Shown piece after piece: positions 1 through 6,079 of a DNA stretch of 6,079 bases (position 1 is the stretch's first letter; each line of letters begins with the position of its first letter). Made by a program: the position numbers and the translations under genes. The notes under the pieces were generated by a model. That model had not been told where the DNA came from and ran no database searches. It saw only the letters and a list, made by a program, of their open reading frames with translations. The DNA comes from Candidatus Methanomethylophilaceae archaeon (GTDB taxonomy: Archaea > Thermoplasmatota > Thermoplasmata > Methanomassiliicoccales > Methanomethylophilaceae): the NCBI GenBank assembly GCA_017616575.1, contig JAFZXW010000057.1, positions 1-6,079 of the forward strand. The letters run 5' to 3'.

Positions 1-2
1 CC

Positions 3-3000
3 GAGTCCAGGAGGATACTCATTTCCGATCTCAGGAAGGCGTTCTCCGGAATCCCGTTGGATAAGGACCTGGGCTTCCTGCTCTCCGTAGCCGACGCCCC
101 GGACGCCGATTATATCGATGACGCCATGTCGTTCTTCGACGCCGCCTTCGACGACGAGCGCGACTTGCCCGTATTCGACAACGGCGGGGCTCCCGGCTCT
201 GCCACCGTCCGGCTCGGCATATCGGTGGGAGACATACCGGCCGGCGCCACCGCCGGGACGTTCTTCGCCGCCGCGTTCGGTTACACTTTGAGCAGATTCT
301 CCGGATCCTCCAAGGCCGTGTTCCCGATGACCGAGATGGGAAGGGACCTTCCAGGCACCGAGAACGCCATCGGCATGTTCGTGCGCACGTTCCCCGTGGC
401 GATAGACTGCTCGGACCGTCCGGTCTCCGATTTCGTCTCCGCTTCGGCGGACTCGGTGCTCGGGTCGATGTCCTTCTCCAAGCTGCCGTTCATGGAGGTG
501 GCGAACCGCTACTGCATCGACATGTCCGTCTCTTTCGAGTACATGGCCGGGATAAACGCCGATTTCCGTTCCTTGTCCGCCGAATTCTCTGCAGACGGCC
601 AATCCGCCGATCCGGTGTCCGACCTGTTCTTGGCAGTATCCGAATCCGAGGGCGGTTTCTCCGCATCGGTCCAGCACTCCGGAAGGTTCTCCCATGACAC
701 CAGTCTTCGCTTCTTGGACTCGTTCTCCCGCATAGTCTCCGGGCTGGTGTCATGCGAGCGCCTCTCCGACATCCGGTATACTTCCGACGAGGACGTGGCG
801 CTCCTGGAGGGAATCAACGGCACTTCCGCCCCATTGCGCTTTAGCGATATCCTCGAGGCCTTCCGTCGCCAGGTCGCCGCGTCACCGGACTCGCCCCTTC
901 TCACGTATCTCGACCGCTGCTACACATACGCGGAGGTCGACAGGGCGTCCGACTCCATAGCGTCCGCGCTCTCGTCGCAGGGCGTCCGTCCCGGCGACAG
1001 GGCCGCCGTCATGGTGCCCAGGTCCGAATGGTACATGCTCTGCGCCCTGGGCGTCCTTAAGACGGGCGCGGCCTACGTCCCTGTGGACACGTCGTATCCC
1101 GACGAGAGGGTCTCGTTCATGCTCTCCGACTCCTCCGTCAGGGCTGTCCTGGTTACCGAGGAGACGTCCGTCCGCTCCGCCGCCATCGTGCAGGCTCTTC
1201 AGCCGTCCCCATGCGTCGTCTCCTGCACCGGCCTCCCCGCCTCGGGGTTCGAACCGGTGTCGATATCGCCGCAGGACGCCGCCCTGATACTGTACACCTC
1301 CGGCACCACTGGGACTCCGAAGGGGTCGGCAATCCCGCATCTGGCCGTGGAAAGCTACGTCGAGTTCTACGCCCGTGCCACCGGGATGCGTAGCGACGAT
1401 GTGGTCGCACTTTACCATAGCTACGGGTTCGACGTCCATCTTGAGAGCATGTTCTCCCCGATAATCGTCGGCGCATCGGTATCCTTGATCCCCGAGGACG
1501 TGAGGCTGGATATCGACATGCTCCATCGTTACGTGGAGGACTGTGGGATCACAAACCTCCATCTTCCCACGGCCCTGGGGACGCTGTTCGTCGACAGGCA
1601 TCCCGTCTCCAGGCTGAAGCAGCTGGTCGTCGGCGGGGAGAAGTTCCGGCCGCCTGAGAGGGATGTGAGCTACCGCCTGATGGAGACGTACGGCCCTACC
1701 GAGGCCACCGTATCCGTCACATATTGCGACGTCTGCGGCGGGGAGCATCCAGAATCGGTGGGGTTGCCGGTGTCCAACACCTCGGTGTACATACTGGACG
1801 GCGAGCATCGCAGGGTTCCCGTCGGGGCCGTAGGCGAGCTCTTCCTGTCCGGGTACCAGCTTTCGTCGGGATATCTGAACAACCCTGAGAAGAACGCTTC
1901 GGCGTTCTTTCACAACCCGTTCTCTTCCGAGAAGGGATACGAGAGGATGTACGCCACCGGGGATTTCTTCAGGCTCCTCCCCGACGGCACCCTCGGCATC
2001 ATAGGGAGGAGGGACGGGCAGGTCAAGGTCCGCGGCAACAGGGTGGAGCTCACAGAGGTGGAGGCGTGCCTGCGCTCCTTCCCCGGAATATCCAACGTCA
2101 CGGTCCAGCCCGTTGTCGCTGAGAACGGTACGAAGGAGCTCTGCGCCTACGTCGTATCGGACTCGCCGGTGTCCGCGGCGGAAGTCCAGGCGTTCGTCTC
2201 CGGAAGGAAGCCGGACTACATGGTGCCCGCGTTCGTGGTCAGGATGGACTCCATACCTTTGAACGTCAACGGCAAGGTCGACAGGCGCGCGCTTCCGAAG
2301 CCGGACCTCGCGTCTCTGAGAGCCGGATATGCCGCCCCGAGGAATGGGTCGGAGCGCATCTTATGCGAGGCGTTCGCACAGGCGCTCGGCGTCGACAAAG
2401 TTGGGATCGATGACGACTTCATACGCCTGGGAGGCGACTCCCTCAAGGCCACGGGGGTCGCCTCCATATTCAACACCCAGTCCGACAGCCATATCCTAGC
2501 CCGTGACATACTCCGCAGACGTACGGTGCGCGAAATATCGTCAGATATGAGGACGGCCCATGCCGAGGACAACGTCTACTCGTTGGAACTGGGACATCCT
2601 CCTACGATGTCTCAGAAGGACGTCATAGAGTACATGCAGGAGACCGGGCTCAGCTTGAACATCGCCACGGCCGTGTGCCTCGGGGACCTGCTGGATGCGG
2701 AGACGATACTTCCCATCCTGGAGGCTTTGATCGCCACCACACCGGACCTCAGGATGCATGTGGTGAAGAGGGACGGGGATCCGTACATCCTGTACGACGC
2801 GGATGTCGAGATAACAGTGGACAGCTGCGATCCTGAGGAGTTCGCCGCAGGGTTCGTGAGGCCATTCACCCCCTACAGCCCTTGCCTCGCCCGGCTCGCC
2901 ATAATCGAGCATGAAAGTCAGTGCCACTTGTTCATCGACGTCTGCCACTTGATATTCGACGGCAGGTCCATCGAGCCTCTGGTAAGCCGTTTGATGAGCA

Positions 3001-3752
3001 TATTGGGCGAGGAGACGCCTCCGATGGACGACGGCTTGTTGAGGCAGGCGGAGTACGACCGCGGATACATGGCGACCCCGTTGTACAAGGAAAGGGTGCA
3101 GGGGCTGGTCCGTCTTCTGGAGGGCAGCGACGACATCTACGAGGACTCCGAGCCGTCGGAATCGGACACCGGCCTGGAGACGCCTAGGCTGTCCCTGACG
3201 TCGGACGACATGTCCCGCATCCTGGCCGCCTTGGACACCGGCCCCTCGGACGTGTTCTACTGCGCGTTCTCTTATGCGATGAACAAGGTCTACGGCAAGG
3301 ACAAGCTTTTCTACATCATCGAAGACGGGAGGGGAGACGTCGACGTCTCGGATTCGGTAGGGGTATTCATGAGGCTGCATCCGATACGGATCAGGAAGCA
3401 CAGCGACGACGTCTTCGGATACGTCCGCGACGCCATGCCGCAGATAGACGAGACGATGTCCTATTCGGACATCTCGCTCGCCGATGTGAGGGAATACCGT
3501 CATCTTTGGCCCGACGTTGTCATCCAATACAACAATTACTTGTCTGCATTGGACGGGGATTTGCCGGAATTGGACATACGTATTCTCAAGCCTTTGGCCC
3601 GTTCGCCGTTCAGGATACATGTTAACGTCAACCCGGTAGAGGGAGGGTTCGCAGTCTTGTCCACGTATGCCGAGAACCAGTCGGGAGATACGGTCAGGGA
3701 GATACTGGCGGAGTTCGACGCGTTCCTGTCGGAGCTGGCGAAAAGGGTGTGA
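3..3752 (+). CDS. Non-ribosomal peptide synthetase, 3' part (…C-A-T-C), 5' end outside window
   Basis: This protein activates an amino acid with ATP, loads it on a phosphopantetheine arm and condenses it with an upstream peptidyl or acyl chain in the cytoplasm. The frame is open to the left edge, so the TTG at 57 is not a convincing start; residues below count from it. In order: the C-terminal part of a C domain (to about 235; C5-like IGMFVRTF at 105); an A domain (about 265-750) with TSGTTGTPKG 414-423, ETYGPTEA 543-550, YATGD 632-636, GRRDGQVKVRGNRVEL 650-665 and Lys740 in NVNGK; a T domain with LGGDSL (Ser795 is the pantetheine site); and a terminal C domain (about 838-1231) with CHLIFDG 963-969. 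No thioesterase, reductase or epimerase follows. By PheA alignment the specificity residues read D459 V460 E463 H502 V524 G526 T544 V552 S553 K740; I cannot assign a substrate. The NRPS call is secure; product and release mechanism are unknown. Confidence 0.96.
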   Translation, partial: ESRRILISDLRKAFSGIPLDKDLGFLLSVADAPDADYIDDAMSFFDAAFDDERDLPVFDNGGAPGSATVRLGISVGDIPAGATAGTFFAAAFGYTLSRFSGSSKAVFPMTEMGRDLPGTENAIGMFVRTFPVAIDCSDRPVSDFVSASADSVLGSMSFSKLPFMEVANRYCIDMSVSFEYMAGINADFRSLSAEFSADGQSADPVSDLFLAVSESEGGFSASVQHSGRFSHDTSLRFLDSFSRIVSGLVSCERLSDIRYTSDEDVALLEGINGTSAPLRFSDILEAFRRQVAASPDSPLLTYLDRCYTYAEVDRASDSIASALSSQGVRPGDRAAVMVPRSEWYMLCALGVLKTGAAYVPVDTSYPDERVSFMLSDSSVRAVLVTEETSVRSAAIVQALQPSPCVVSCTGLPASGFEPVSISPQDAALILYTSGTTGTPKGSAIPHLAVESYVEFYARATGMRSDDVVALYHSYGFDVHLESMFSPIIVGASVSLIPEDVRLDIDMLHRYVEDCGITNLHLPTALGTLFVDRHPVSRLKQLVVGGEKFRPPERDVSYRLMETYGPTEATVSVTYCDVCGGEHPESVGLPVSNTSVYILDGEHRRVPVGAVGELFLSGYQLSSGYLNNPEKNASAFFHNPFSSEKGYERMYATGDFFRLLPDGTLGIIGRRDGQVKVRGNRVELTEVEACLRSFPGISNVTVQPVVAENGTKELCAYVVSDSPVSAAEVQAFVSGRKPDYMVPAFVVRMDSIPLNVNGKVDRRALPKPDLASLRAGYAAPRNGSERILCEAFAQALGVDKVGIDDDFIRLGGDSLKATGVASIFNTQSDSHILARDILRRRTVREISSDMRTAHAEDNVYSLELGHPPTMSQKDVIEYMQETGLSLNIATAVCLGDLLDAETILPILEALIATTPDLRMHVVKRDGDPYILYDADVEITVDSCDPEEFAAGFVRPFTPYSPCLARLAIIEHESQCHLFIDVCHLIFDGRSIEPLVSRLMSILGEETPPMDDGLLRQAEYDRGYMATPLYKERVQGLVRLLEGSDDIYEDSEPSESDTGLETPRLSLTSDDMSRILAALDTGPSDVFYCAFSYAMNKVYGKDKLFYIIEDGRGDVDVSDSVGVFMRLHPIRIRKHSDDVFGYVRDAMPQIDETMSYSDISLADVREYRHLWPDVVIQYNNYLSALDGDLPELDIRILKPLARSPFRIHVNVNPVEGGFAVLSTYAENQSGDTVREILAEFDAFLSELAKRV

Positions 3753-3767
3753 ACGCCTATCGGGCGG

Positions 3768-3801
3768 GGTCCGGAACGGTCCGGGCCTTGTCTGTCTTTT
3801 T
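3768..3801 (+). terminator. Terminator-like hairpin plus T-tract after the NRPS gene
   Basis: GGTCCGGA (3768-3775) pairs with TCCGGGCC (3780-3787) around an ACGG loop, giving 8 pairs with one G-T wobble. A T-rich run follows, ending in five T at 3797-3801. It begins 15 bases after the NRPS stop. In archaea the T-tract itself is the main termination signal, so the hairpin may add stability rather than be required. Confidence 0.55.
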
Positions 3802-3853
3802 CCAACCGCAGGGCCGAGCAACAGCCCTCGGAGCCTGTTGGATAATGCTATTT

Positions 3854-3881
3854 AAAATGAAAAAGGAGGGGAATCCCCCTC
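3854..3881 (-). terminator. Terminator-like hairpin plus T-tract after dapB
   Basis: Read on the minus strand, GAGGGG and CCCCTC (3866-3881, 6 perfect pairs, 4-base loop) lie 6 bases after the dapB stop. They are followed by five T (complement of 3860-3864) and then four more T (complement of 3854-3857). The placement and the T runs fit termination of dapB transcription. It faces the NRPS terminator across about 65 bases. Confidence 0.6.
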
Positions 3882-3887
3882 GATGTT

Positions 3888-4688
3888 TCATTGCAGGACG
3901 TCGGTCATGTCGTAGACTACGCCCTTCTTCTGGGACACGACCCACTTGGCGGCCATCACGGCCCCGCCGACGAATATCTCTCTGGAATGGGCCTGATGGC
4001 GGATCTCTATGCGCTCGGAGTTCCCGACGAACATCACAGTATGGTCGCCGACGATGTCCCCTCCCCTTATCGAGTGGATGCCGATCTCCTTCCCGCGGGG
4101 GCACACGCCGTTCCTTCCGCAGACCAGGTCCTTCCCGCCCATCTCCTTGCTGATGATCTCGGCGGCGGTCATGGCGGTGCCGCTGGGGGCGTCCTTCTTC
4201 TGGTTGTGGTGCGCCTCTATGATCTCCACGTCGTAGTCGTCTCCCAGATAGGCGGCGGCGTTCTTTATCAGCTTGAAGAATACCCCGACCCCGATGGAGT
4301 AGTTCGACGAAATCACTGCGGCGACCTTGTTCCTGGCCACGGCCTCGGTGATGGAAGTCCTCTGCTCCGCGGAGAGCCCGGTGGTGTCGATGACCAGGTT
4401 GACCCCGGCCGCGGCGGCCACAGGTGCGTTGGCTGCGGTGGCGGGGGCGACGGTGAAGTCGACGAGGACCTCGGTCCCGGAGCTCTTGAGGACCTCCGCC
4501 AGATTCTTGGGGTCCGAAACGGGGACTCCGATGCCGCCTACTCCGGCAACCTCGCCGATGTCCTTGCCAACATTTACGATGTCGAAAGCCGCCGATATCG
4601 TCATCCCTTCGGTTGCCAGCACGCGGCGGACTATCAGAGTCCCCATCCTTCCGCATGCGCCTACGAGGGCGACCCTGGTGTCGGCCAT
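3888..4688 (-). CDS. dapB: 4-hydroxy-tetrahydrodipicolinate reductase (DapB)
   Basis: DapB reduces 4-hydroxy-tetrahydrodipicolinate with NAD(P)H to tetrahydrodipicolinate, the second dedicated step of the diaminopimelate route to lysine, in the cytoplasm. The 266-residue product has the usual family length. The N-terminal Rossmann fold carries the dinucleotide loop GACGRMG (10-16). The catalytic and substrate-binding block EAHHNQKKDAPSGTA lies at 158-172, with the His pair at 160-161, the expected Lys at 164 and the SGT loop at 169-171. The C-terminal block around FVGNSERIEIRHQAHSREIF (220-239) is also typical. I chose the ATG at 4688 because AGGAGG sits 7 bases before it; the in-frame GTG at 4694, two codons earlier, would almost touch that site. 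No other dap gene is in the window. The gene upstream on the same strand is unrelated and 85 bases away, and a terminator follows the stop. Confidence 0.97.
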   Translation of the reverse strand: MADTRVALVGACGRMGTLIVRRVLATEGMTISAAFDIVNVGKDIGEVAGVGGIGVPVSDPKNLAEVLKSSGTEVLVDFTVAPATAANAPVAAAAGVNLVIDTTGLSAEQRTSITEAVARNKVAAVISSNYSIGVGVFFKLIKNAAAYLGDDYDVEIIEAHHNQKKDAPSGTAMTAAEIISKEMGGKDLVCGRNGVCPRGKEIGIHSIRGGDIVGDHTVMFVGNSERIEIRHQAHSREIFVGGAVMAAKWVVSQKKGVVYDMTDVLQ

Positions 4689-4695
4689 CGGCACG

Positions 4696-4701
4696 CCTCC
4701 T
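4696..4701 (-). promoter_or_regulatory. Shine-Dalgarno site of dapB
   Basis: The minus strand reads AGGAGG here, 7 bases before the ATG at 4688. This spacing favours that ATG over the in-frame GTG at 4692-4694, which would leave only one base between site and start. It is the only strong ribosome binding site seen before a gene start in the window, so dapB is probably translated from a leadered mRNA. Confidence 0.75.
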
Positions 4702-4726
4702 GAATCGTGATGAATGAGATTTCCAT

Positions 4727-4745
4727 GCCCCTCGTAATAGGGGGC
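4727..4745. repeat. Short inverted repeat in the dapB 5' region
   Basis: GCCCC (4727-4731) and GGGGC (4741-4745) can pair around a 9-base loop. The element lies between the candidate dapB TATA box and its ribosome binding site. It has no T-tract on either side, so it does not look like a terminator. It could be a weak leader structure or chance in GC-rich DNA. Confidence 0.25.
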
Positions 4746-4748
4746 GTC

Positions 4749-4762
4749 GTTAAACCGTTTTC
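4749..4762 (-). promoter_or_regulatory. Candidate archaeal promoter (BRE + TATA) for dapB
   Basis: On the minus strand GAAAAC, a good match to the archaeal TFB-recognition element, runs directly into the TATA-like box GGTTTAAC (complement of 4749-4756). A start about 26 bases downstream falls near 4726 and gives a leader of about 38 bases that contains the AGGAGG site. The box is weaker than a TTTAAATA-type consensus, so co-transcription with the upstream gene remains possible. Confidence 0.4.
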
Positions 4763-4773
4763 TGTCAACAATC

Positions 4774-5691
4774 TTACAAGAGTCTTCCTGGGTTCAGCCT
4801 GTCGTCGTCCAGAGTGGTCTGGACCATGCCGTCCTTCGAGATCCCGTTCCCCGAGGGGTCGCGGAGATAGAAGATGTTCTTGTTTCCGCACCCGGTGCTG
4901 AAGACGATGTTCTCTTCCTCCATGTGCTTCAGGATGCGCCTGACGTACTGGACCGAGAACATGGTGCTGTCCGCTATGGTGCTTGCCGATGCGCCCCTGT
5001 AGGCGCTTATGACGCTGACGATCTTTTTCTTCTTGGCCTCGTAGGAGCATGTTATCGAGCTTATCGCCGGGAGGTCGAGGGTGAACGAGCTCTCGTCGAA
5101 GGACGCCATGGGGAGCTCGGGGGTGGCCTTGTAGCGCAGCCTTATCGACGTTATCCCGTTCCCCTGGAAGGAGAAGCCTTCCATTATCCGGAACACCCTG
5201 GCCATCTCGCGGTTGCGGATGTTTCCAAGGTCTTCGGAGTTCGGCCGGTCCGGGGCCCATACGCCTCCTGGTGATCTGACCTTGAGGCGGTTTCTGCCGG
5301 CCCTTATGGTCACCGGTCCGTCGTCTTCGTAATCGCGATGAACGAAGGCGTTGACCATGGCCTCCCTGATTATCGCACGGGGGTACCTTTCAATCGCGTA
5401 CTTGTTGCCGGAACGGTTCTTCCCGAGACGTTCGAGGATCTCCAGGGCGTCGTAATACTGCTTGATGACGGGTCCGTCAAGGATCACGGCGCACCCGTCG
5501 TCCATTATTATCCTGGTGTTCCATGGGCATTGGTCCGATAGCATGAGGCCGAGGTTGTTGTATCCCTCGTCGGTCCTGATCCTGGCGATGCTTCCGTAGT
5601 TGGCGCGCATCCTCCCCCACACGGTGTCGTTAAGGGCTCCGAAGGAGAGGTCCTGGTCTGATGACGGCAGGTTGTCGAATGATTCGCTCAT
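4774..5691 (-). CDS. COG2865-type HATPase_c_4 / winged-helix protein lacking the AlbA_2 domain
   Basis: The 305-residue product matches the C-terminal two-thirds of the AlbA_2-HATPase_c_4 family (predicted ATP-binding transcriptional regulators, often labelled RecG-like although they are not helicases). The ATP-binding-fold signature YPRAIIREAMVNAFVHRDY lies at 103-121, followed by RSPGG (139-143), NIRNREMAR (157-165) and QGNGI (176-180, usually GSGI). A winged helix-turn-helix spans about 221-277, with a lysine-rich entry KKKK and the likely recognition helix around SVQYVRRILKHME. The protein begins at SFDNLPS, the linker that normally follows AlbA_2, so the N-terminal domain is absent. An in-frame TAA about 45 bases upstream rules out an in-frame extension. 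No Shine-Dalgarno site precedes the ATG, and a TATA-like box about 26 bases away suggests a leaderless transcript. A regulatory role is inferred; ligand and targets are unknown. Confidence 0.85.
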   Translation of the reverse strand: MSESFDNLPSSDQDLSFGALNDTVWGRMRANYGSIARIRTDEGYNNLGLMLSDQCPWNTRIIMDDGCAVILDGPVIKQYYDALEILERLGKNRSGNKYAIERYPRAIIREAMVNAFVHRDYEDDGPVTIRAGRNRLKVRSPGGVWAPDRPNSEDLGNIRNREMARVFRIMEGFSFQGNGITSIRLRYKATPELPMASFDESSFTLDLPAISSITCSYEAKKKKIVSVISAYRGASASTIADSTMFSVQYVRRILKHMEEENIVFSTGCGNKNIFYLRDPSGNGISKDGMVQTTLDDDRLNPGRLL

Positions 5692-5693
5692 GG

Positions 5694-5708
5694 ACTTCGT
5701 TTCGAAGT
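5694..5708. repeat. Perfect inverted repeat ACTTCG-TTT-CGAAGT just before the 5691 start
   Basis: Two 6-base arms (5694-5699 and 5703-5708) flank a 3-base centre, only 2 bases before the ATG of the COG2865-type gene. The repeat occupies the place where a ribosome binding site would be. It could be an operator between the TATA box and the transcription start or, if transcribed, a small hairpin in a short leader. Confidence 0.5.
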
Positions 5709-5713
5709 AGGGC

Positions 5714-5721
5714 GATTTATG
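5714..5721 (-). promoter_or_regulatory. Candidate TATA box for the COG2865-type gene
   Basis: The minus strand reads CATAAATC here. Its centre is about 26 bases before the A of the ATG at 5691, which predicts a leaderless mRNA. The preceding bases (GACTGG) are a poor TFB element. An alternative box, CTTAAATC (complement of 5734-5741), has a better upstream element (AATAAC) and would start transcription near 5711 with a leader of about 20 bases. The sequence does not decide between them. Confidence 0.4.
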
Positions 5722-5725
5722 CCAG

Positions 5726-5735
5726 TCACATGTGA
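5726..5735. repeat. Perfect 10-base palindrome TCACATGTGA, candidate operator
   Basis: TCACATGTGA is its own reverse complement and sits in the divergent intergenic region, 4 bases from one candidate minus-strand TATA box and overlapping the edge of the other. The hexamer AGTCAC occurs at its left edge (5724-5729) and again at 5748-5753. The position suits a dimeric regulator, possibly the product of the adjacent gene acting on itself; that is inference. Confidence 0.4.
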
Positions 5736-5789
5736 TTTAAGGTTATTAGTCACGGTTTCCATGAGGGTTACATCCTTGATAGCGACCCG

Positions 5790-5797
5790 ATAAATAC
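5790..5797 (+). promoter_or_regulatory. Candidate TATA box for the flavin-binding protein gene
   Basis: ATAAATAC is a good archaeal TATA-like box in a locally GC-rich stretch. A start about 26 bases downstream falls at about 5820. This gives either a leader of about 10 bases before the ATG at 5830, or a leaderless mRNA beginning at the in-frame GTG at 5821. No Shine-Dalgarno site lies in between. Confidence 0.5.
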
Positions 5798-5829
5798 TTT
5801 CCAGGCCGATTCTCCCTTCGGTGGAACCA

Positions 5830-6079
5830 ATGGTAGCGATACCCAAAGAAGTTCTTGACATAATGAAGCCCGAGTCTGTGAAAGCCCTCGCCACGGTCGA
5901 CGCGTCCGGCCAGCCGCACGCCATCGTCTGCGGTAGCATAGCGCCCTGCCCCATCGACGCCGGCAAGGTCATCGTCGGGGAGATCCTGATGAAGAAGGCC
6001 GCCGCCAACCTCGCCGCGACCAAGAAGGCCACGATGACGATCACCTCCGGGATGACCTCCTACGAGCTCGTCCTCAAGA
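5830..6079 (+). CDS. Pyridoxamine 5'-phosphate oxidase-like FMN split-barrel protein, 3' end outside window
   Basis: Eighty-three codons are present before the right edge; full members of this family of small flavin-binding proteins are usually about 120-150 residues, so roughly the N-terminal 60% is seen. The order matches the split barrel: a lead helix (PKEVLDIM, 5-12), a first strand KALATVDASGQPHA (18-31), a second strand with IVCGSIA (32-38), KVIVGEI (46-52), a helix with MKKAAANLAATKKA (54-67) and the next strand TMTIT (69-73). Such proteins bind FMN or F420-like cofactors as dimers; their substrates are mostly unknown, and true PdxH activity should not be assumed. I chose the ATG at 5830; the in-frame GTG at 5821 would add three residues and fits a leaderless start. 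It is transcribed divergently from the COG2865-type gene. Confidence 0.8.
   Translation, partial: MVAIPKEVLDIMKPESVKALATVDASGQPHAIVCGSIAPCPIDAGKVIVGEILMKKAAANLAATKKATMTITSGMTSYELVLK

Noticed and set aside
57..59. TTG as the start of the NRPS
   Set aside because: The frame stays open to the left edge, the C domain would lack its N-terminal half including HHxxxDG, and no ribosome binding site is suitably placed.
882..1913. A 343-residue open frame on the minus strand opposite the A domain
   Set aside because: It is antisense to the A3-A5 core motifs and has no recognisable fold or good start signal.
2541..3821. A 426-residue open frame on the minus strand opposite the NRPS
   Set aside because: It is antisense to the T and terminal C domains, whose motifs are clear on the plus strand. 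Its composition (Arg, Val, Gln, His heavy) is typical of a shadow frame.
4692..4694. GTG as the dapB start
   Set aside because: It lies one base from the AGGAGG site; the ATG at 4688 has normal spacing and gives the typical N-terminus just before the Rossmann strand.
3891..4703. A 270-residue open frame on the plus strand covering nearly all of dapB
   Set aside because: It is the antisense of a gene with every DapB motif. Its translation is rich in Gly, Asp, Val and His with no recognisable domain, as expected from a GC-rich shadow frame.
4774..5691. Naming the minus-strand gene recG (DNA helicase)
   Set aside because: There are no helicase motifs such as a Walker A or DEAH box. The family is often mislabelled RecG-like; the visible domains are HATPase_c_4 and a winged helix.
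5688..6044. A 118-residue minus-strand frame with a hydrophobic, signal-like N-terminus
   Set aside because: It is antisense to the split-barrel gene and crosses the divergent promoter. The hydrophobic start is the complement of Ala/Lys/Thr-rich codons.

Overview
The window looks like archaeal chromosome, most plausibly from a Thermoplasmata lineage such as a GC-rich Methanomassiliicoccales methanogen. This is an inference. It rests on heavy use of AGG (Arg) and ATA (Ile) codons in a GC-rich background, on AT-rich TATA-like boxes about 26 nt before start codons instead of bacterial -35/-10 pairs, and on two genes that appear leaderless or nearly so. No rRNA, tRNA, CRISPR array or insertion sequence is visible, so the lineage is not proven.

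Layout: (1) Positions 3-3752 (+) hold the 3' end of a large non-ribosomal peptide synthetase (NRPS) gene. The reading frame is open to the left edge, so the gene continues upstream. What remains encodes the C-terminal part of a condensation (C) domain, a complete adenylation (A) domain, a thiolation (T) domain and a terminal C domain, with no thioesterase or reductase. (2) Positions 3753-3887 are a short convergent intergenic region with a terminator-like hairpin for each side. (3) Positions 3888-4688 (-) encode DapB, 4-hydroxy-tetrahydrodipicolinate reductase of the diaminopimelate/lysine pathway, with a clear Shine-Dalgarno site. (4) Positions 4774-5691 (-) encode a COG2865-type protein: a HATPase_c_4 domain plus a C-terminal winged helix, without the usual N-terminal AlbA_2 (Schlafen-like) domain. 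(5) Positions 5692-5829 are a divergent promoter region with two perfect inverted repeats and TATA-like boxes facing both ways. (6) Positions 5830-6079 (+) hold the 5' part of a pyridoxamine-phosphate-oxidase-like flavin split-barrel protein that runs off the right edge.

The genes do not form one pathway. The NRPS is the accessory element. It ends its own transcription unit against housekeeping dapB, so nothing downstream on its strand can supply a releasing enzyme or another module. The two points most worth following are the terminal C domain with an altered HHxxxDG motif (CHLIFDG), and the divergent promoter in front of the AlbA_2-less regulator-like gene.
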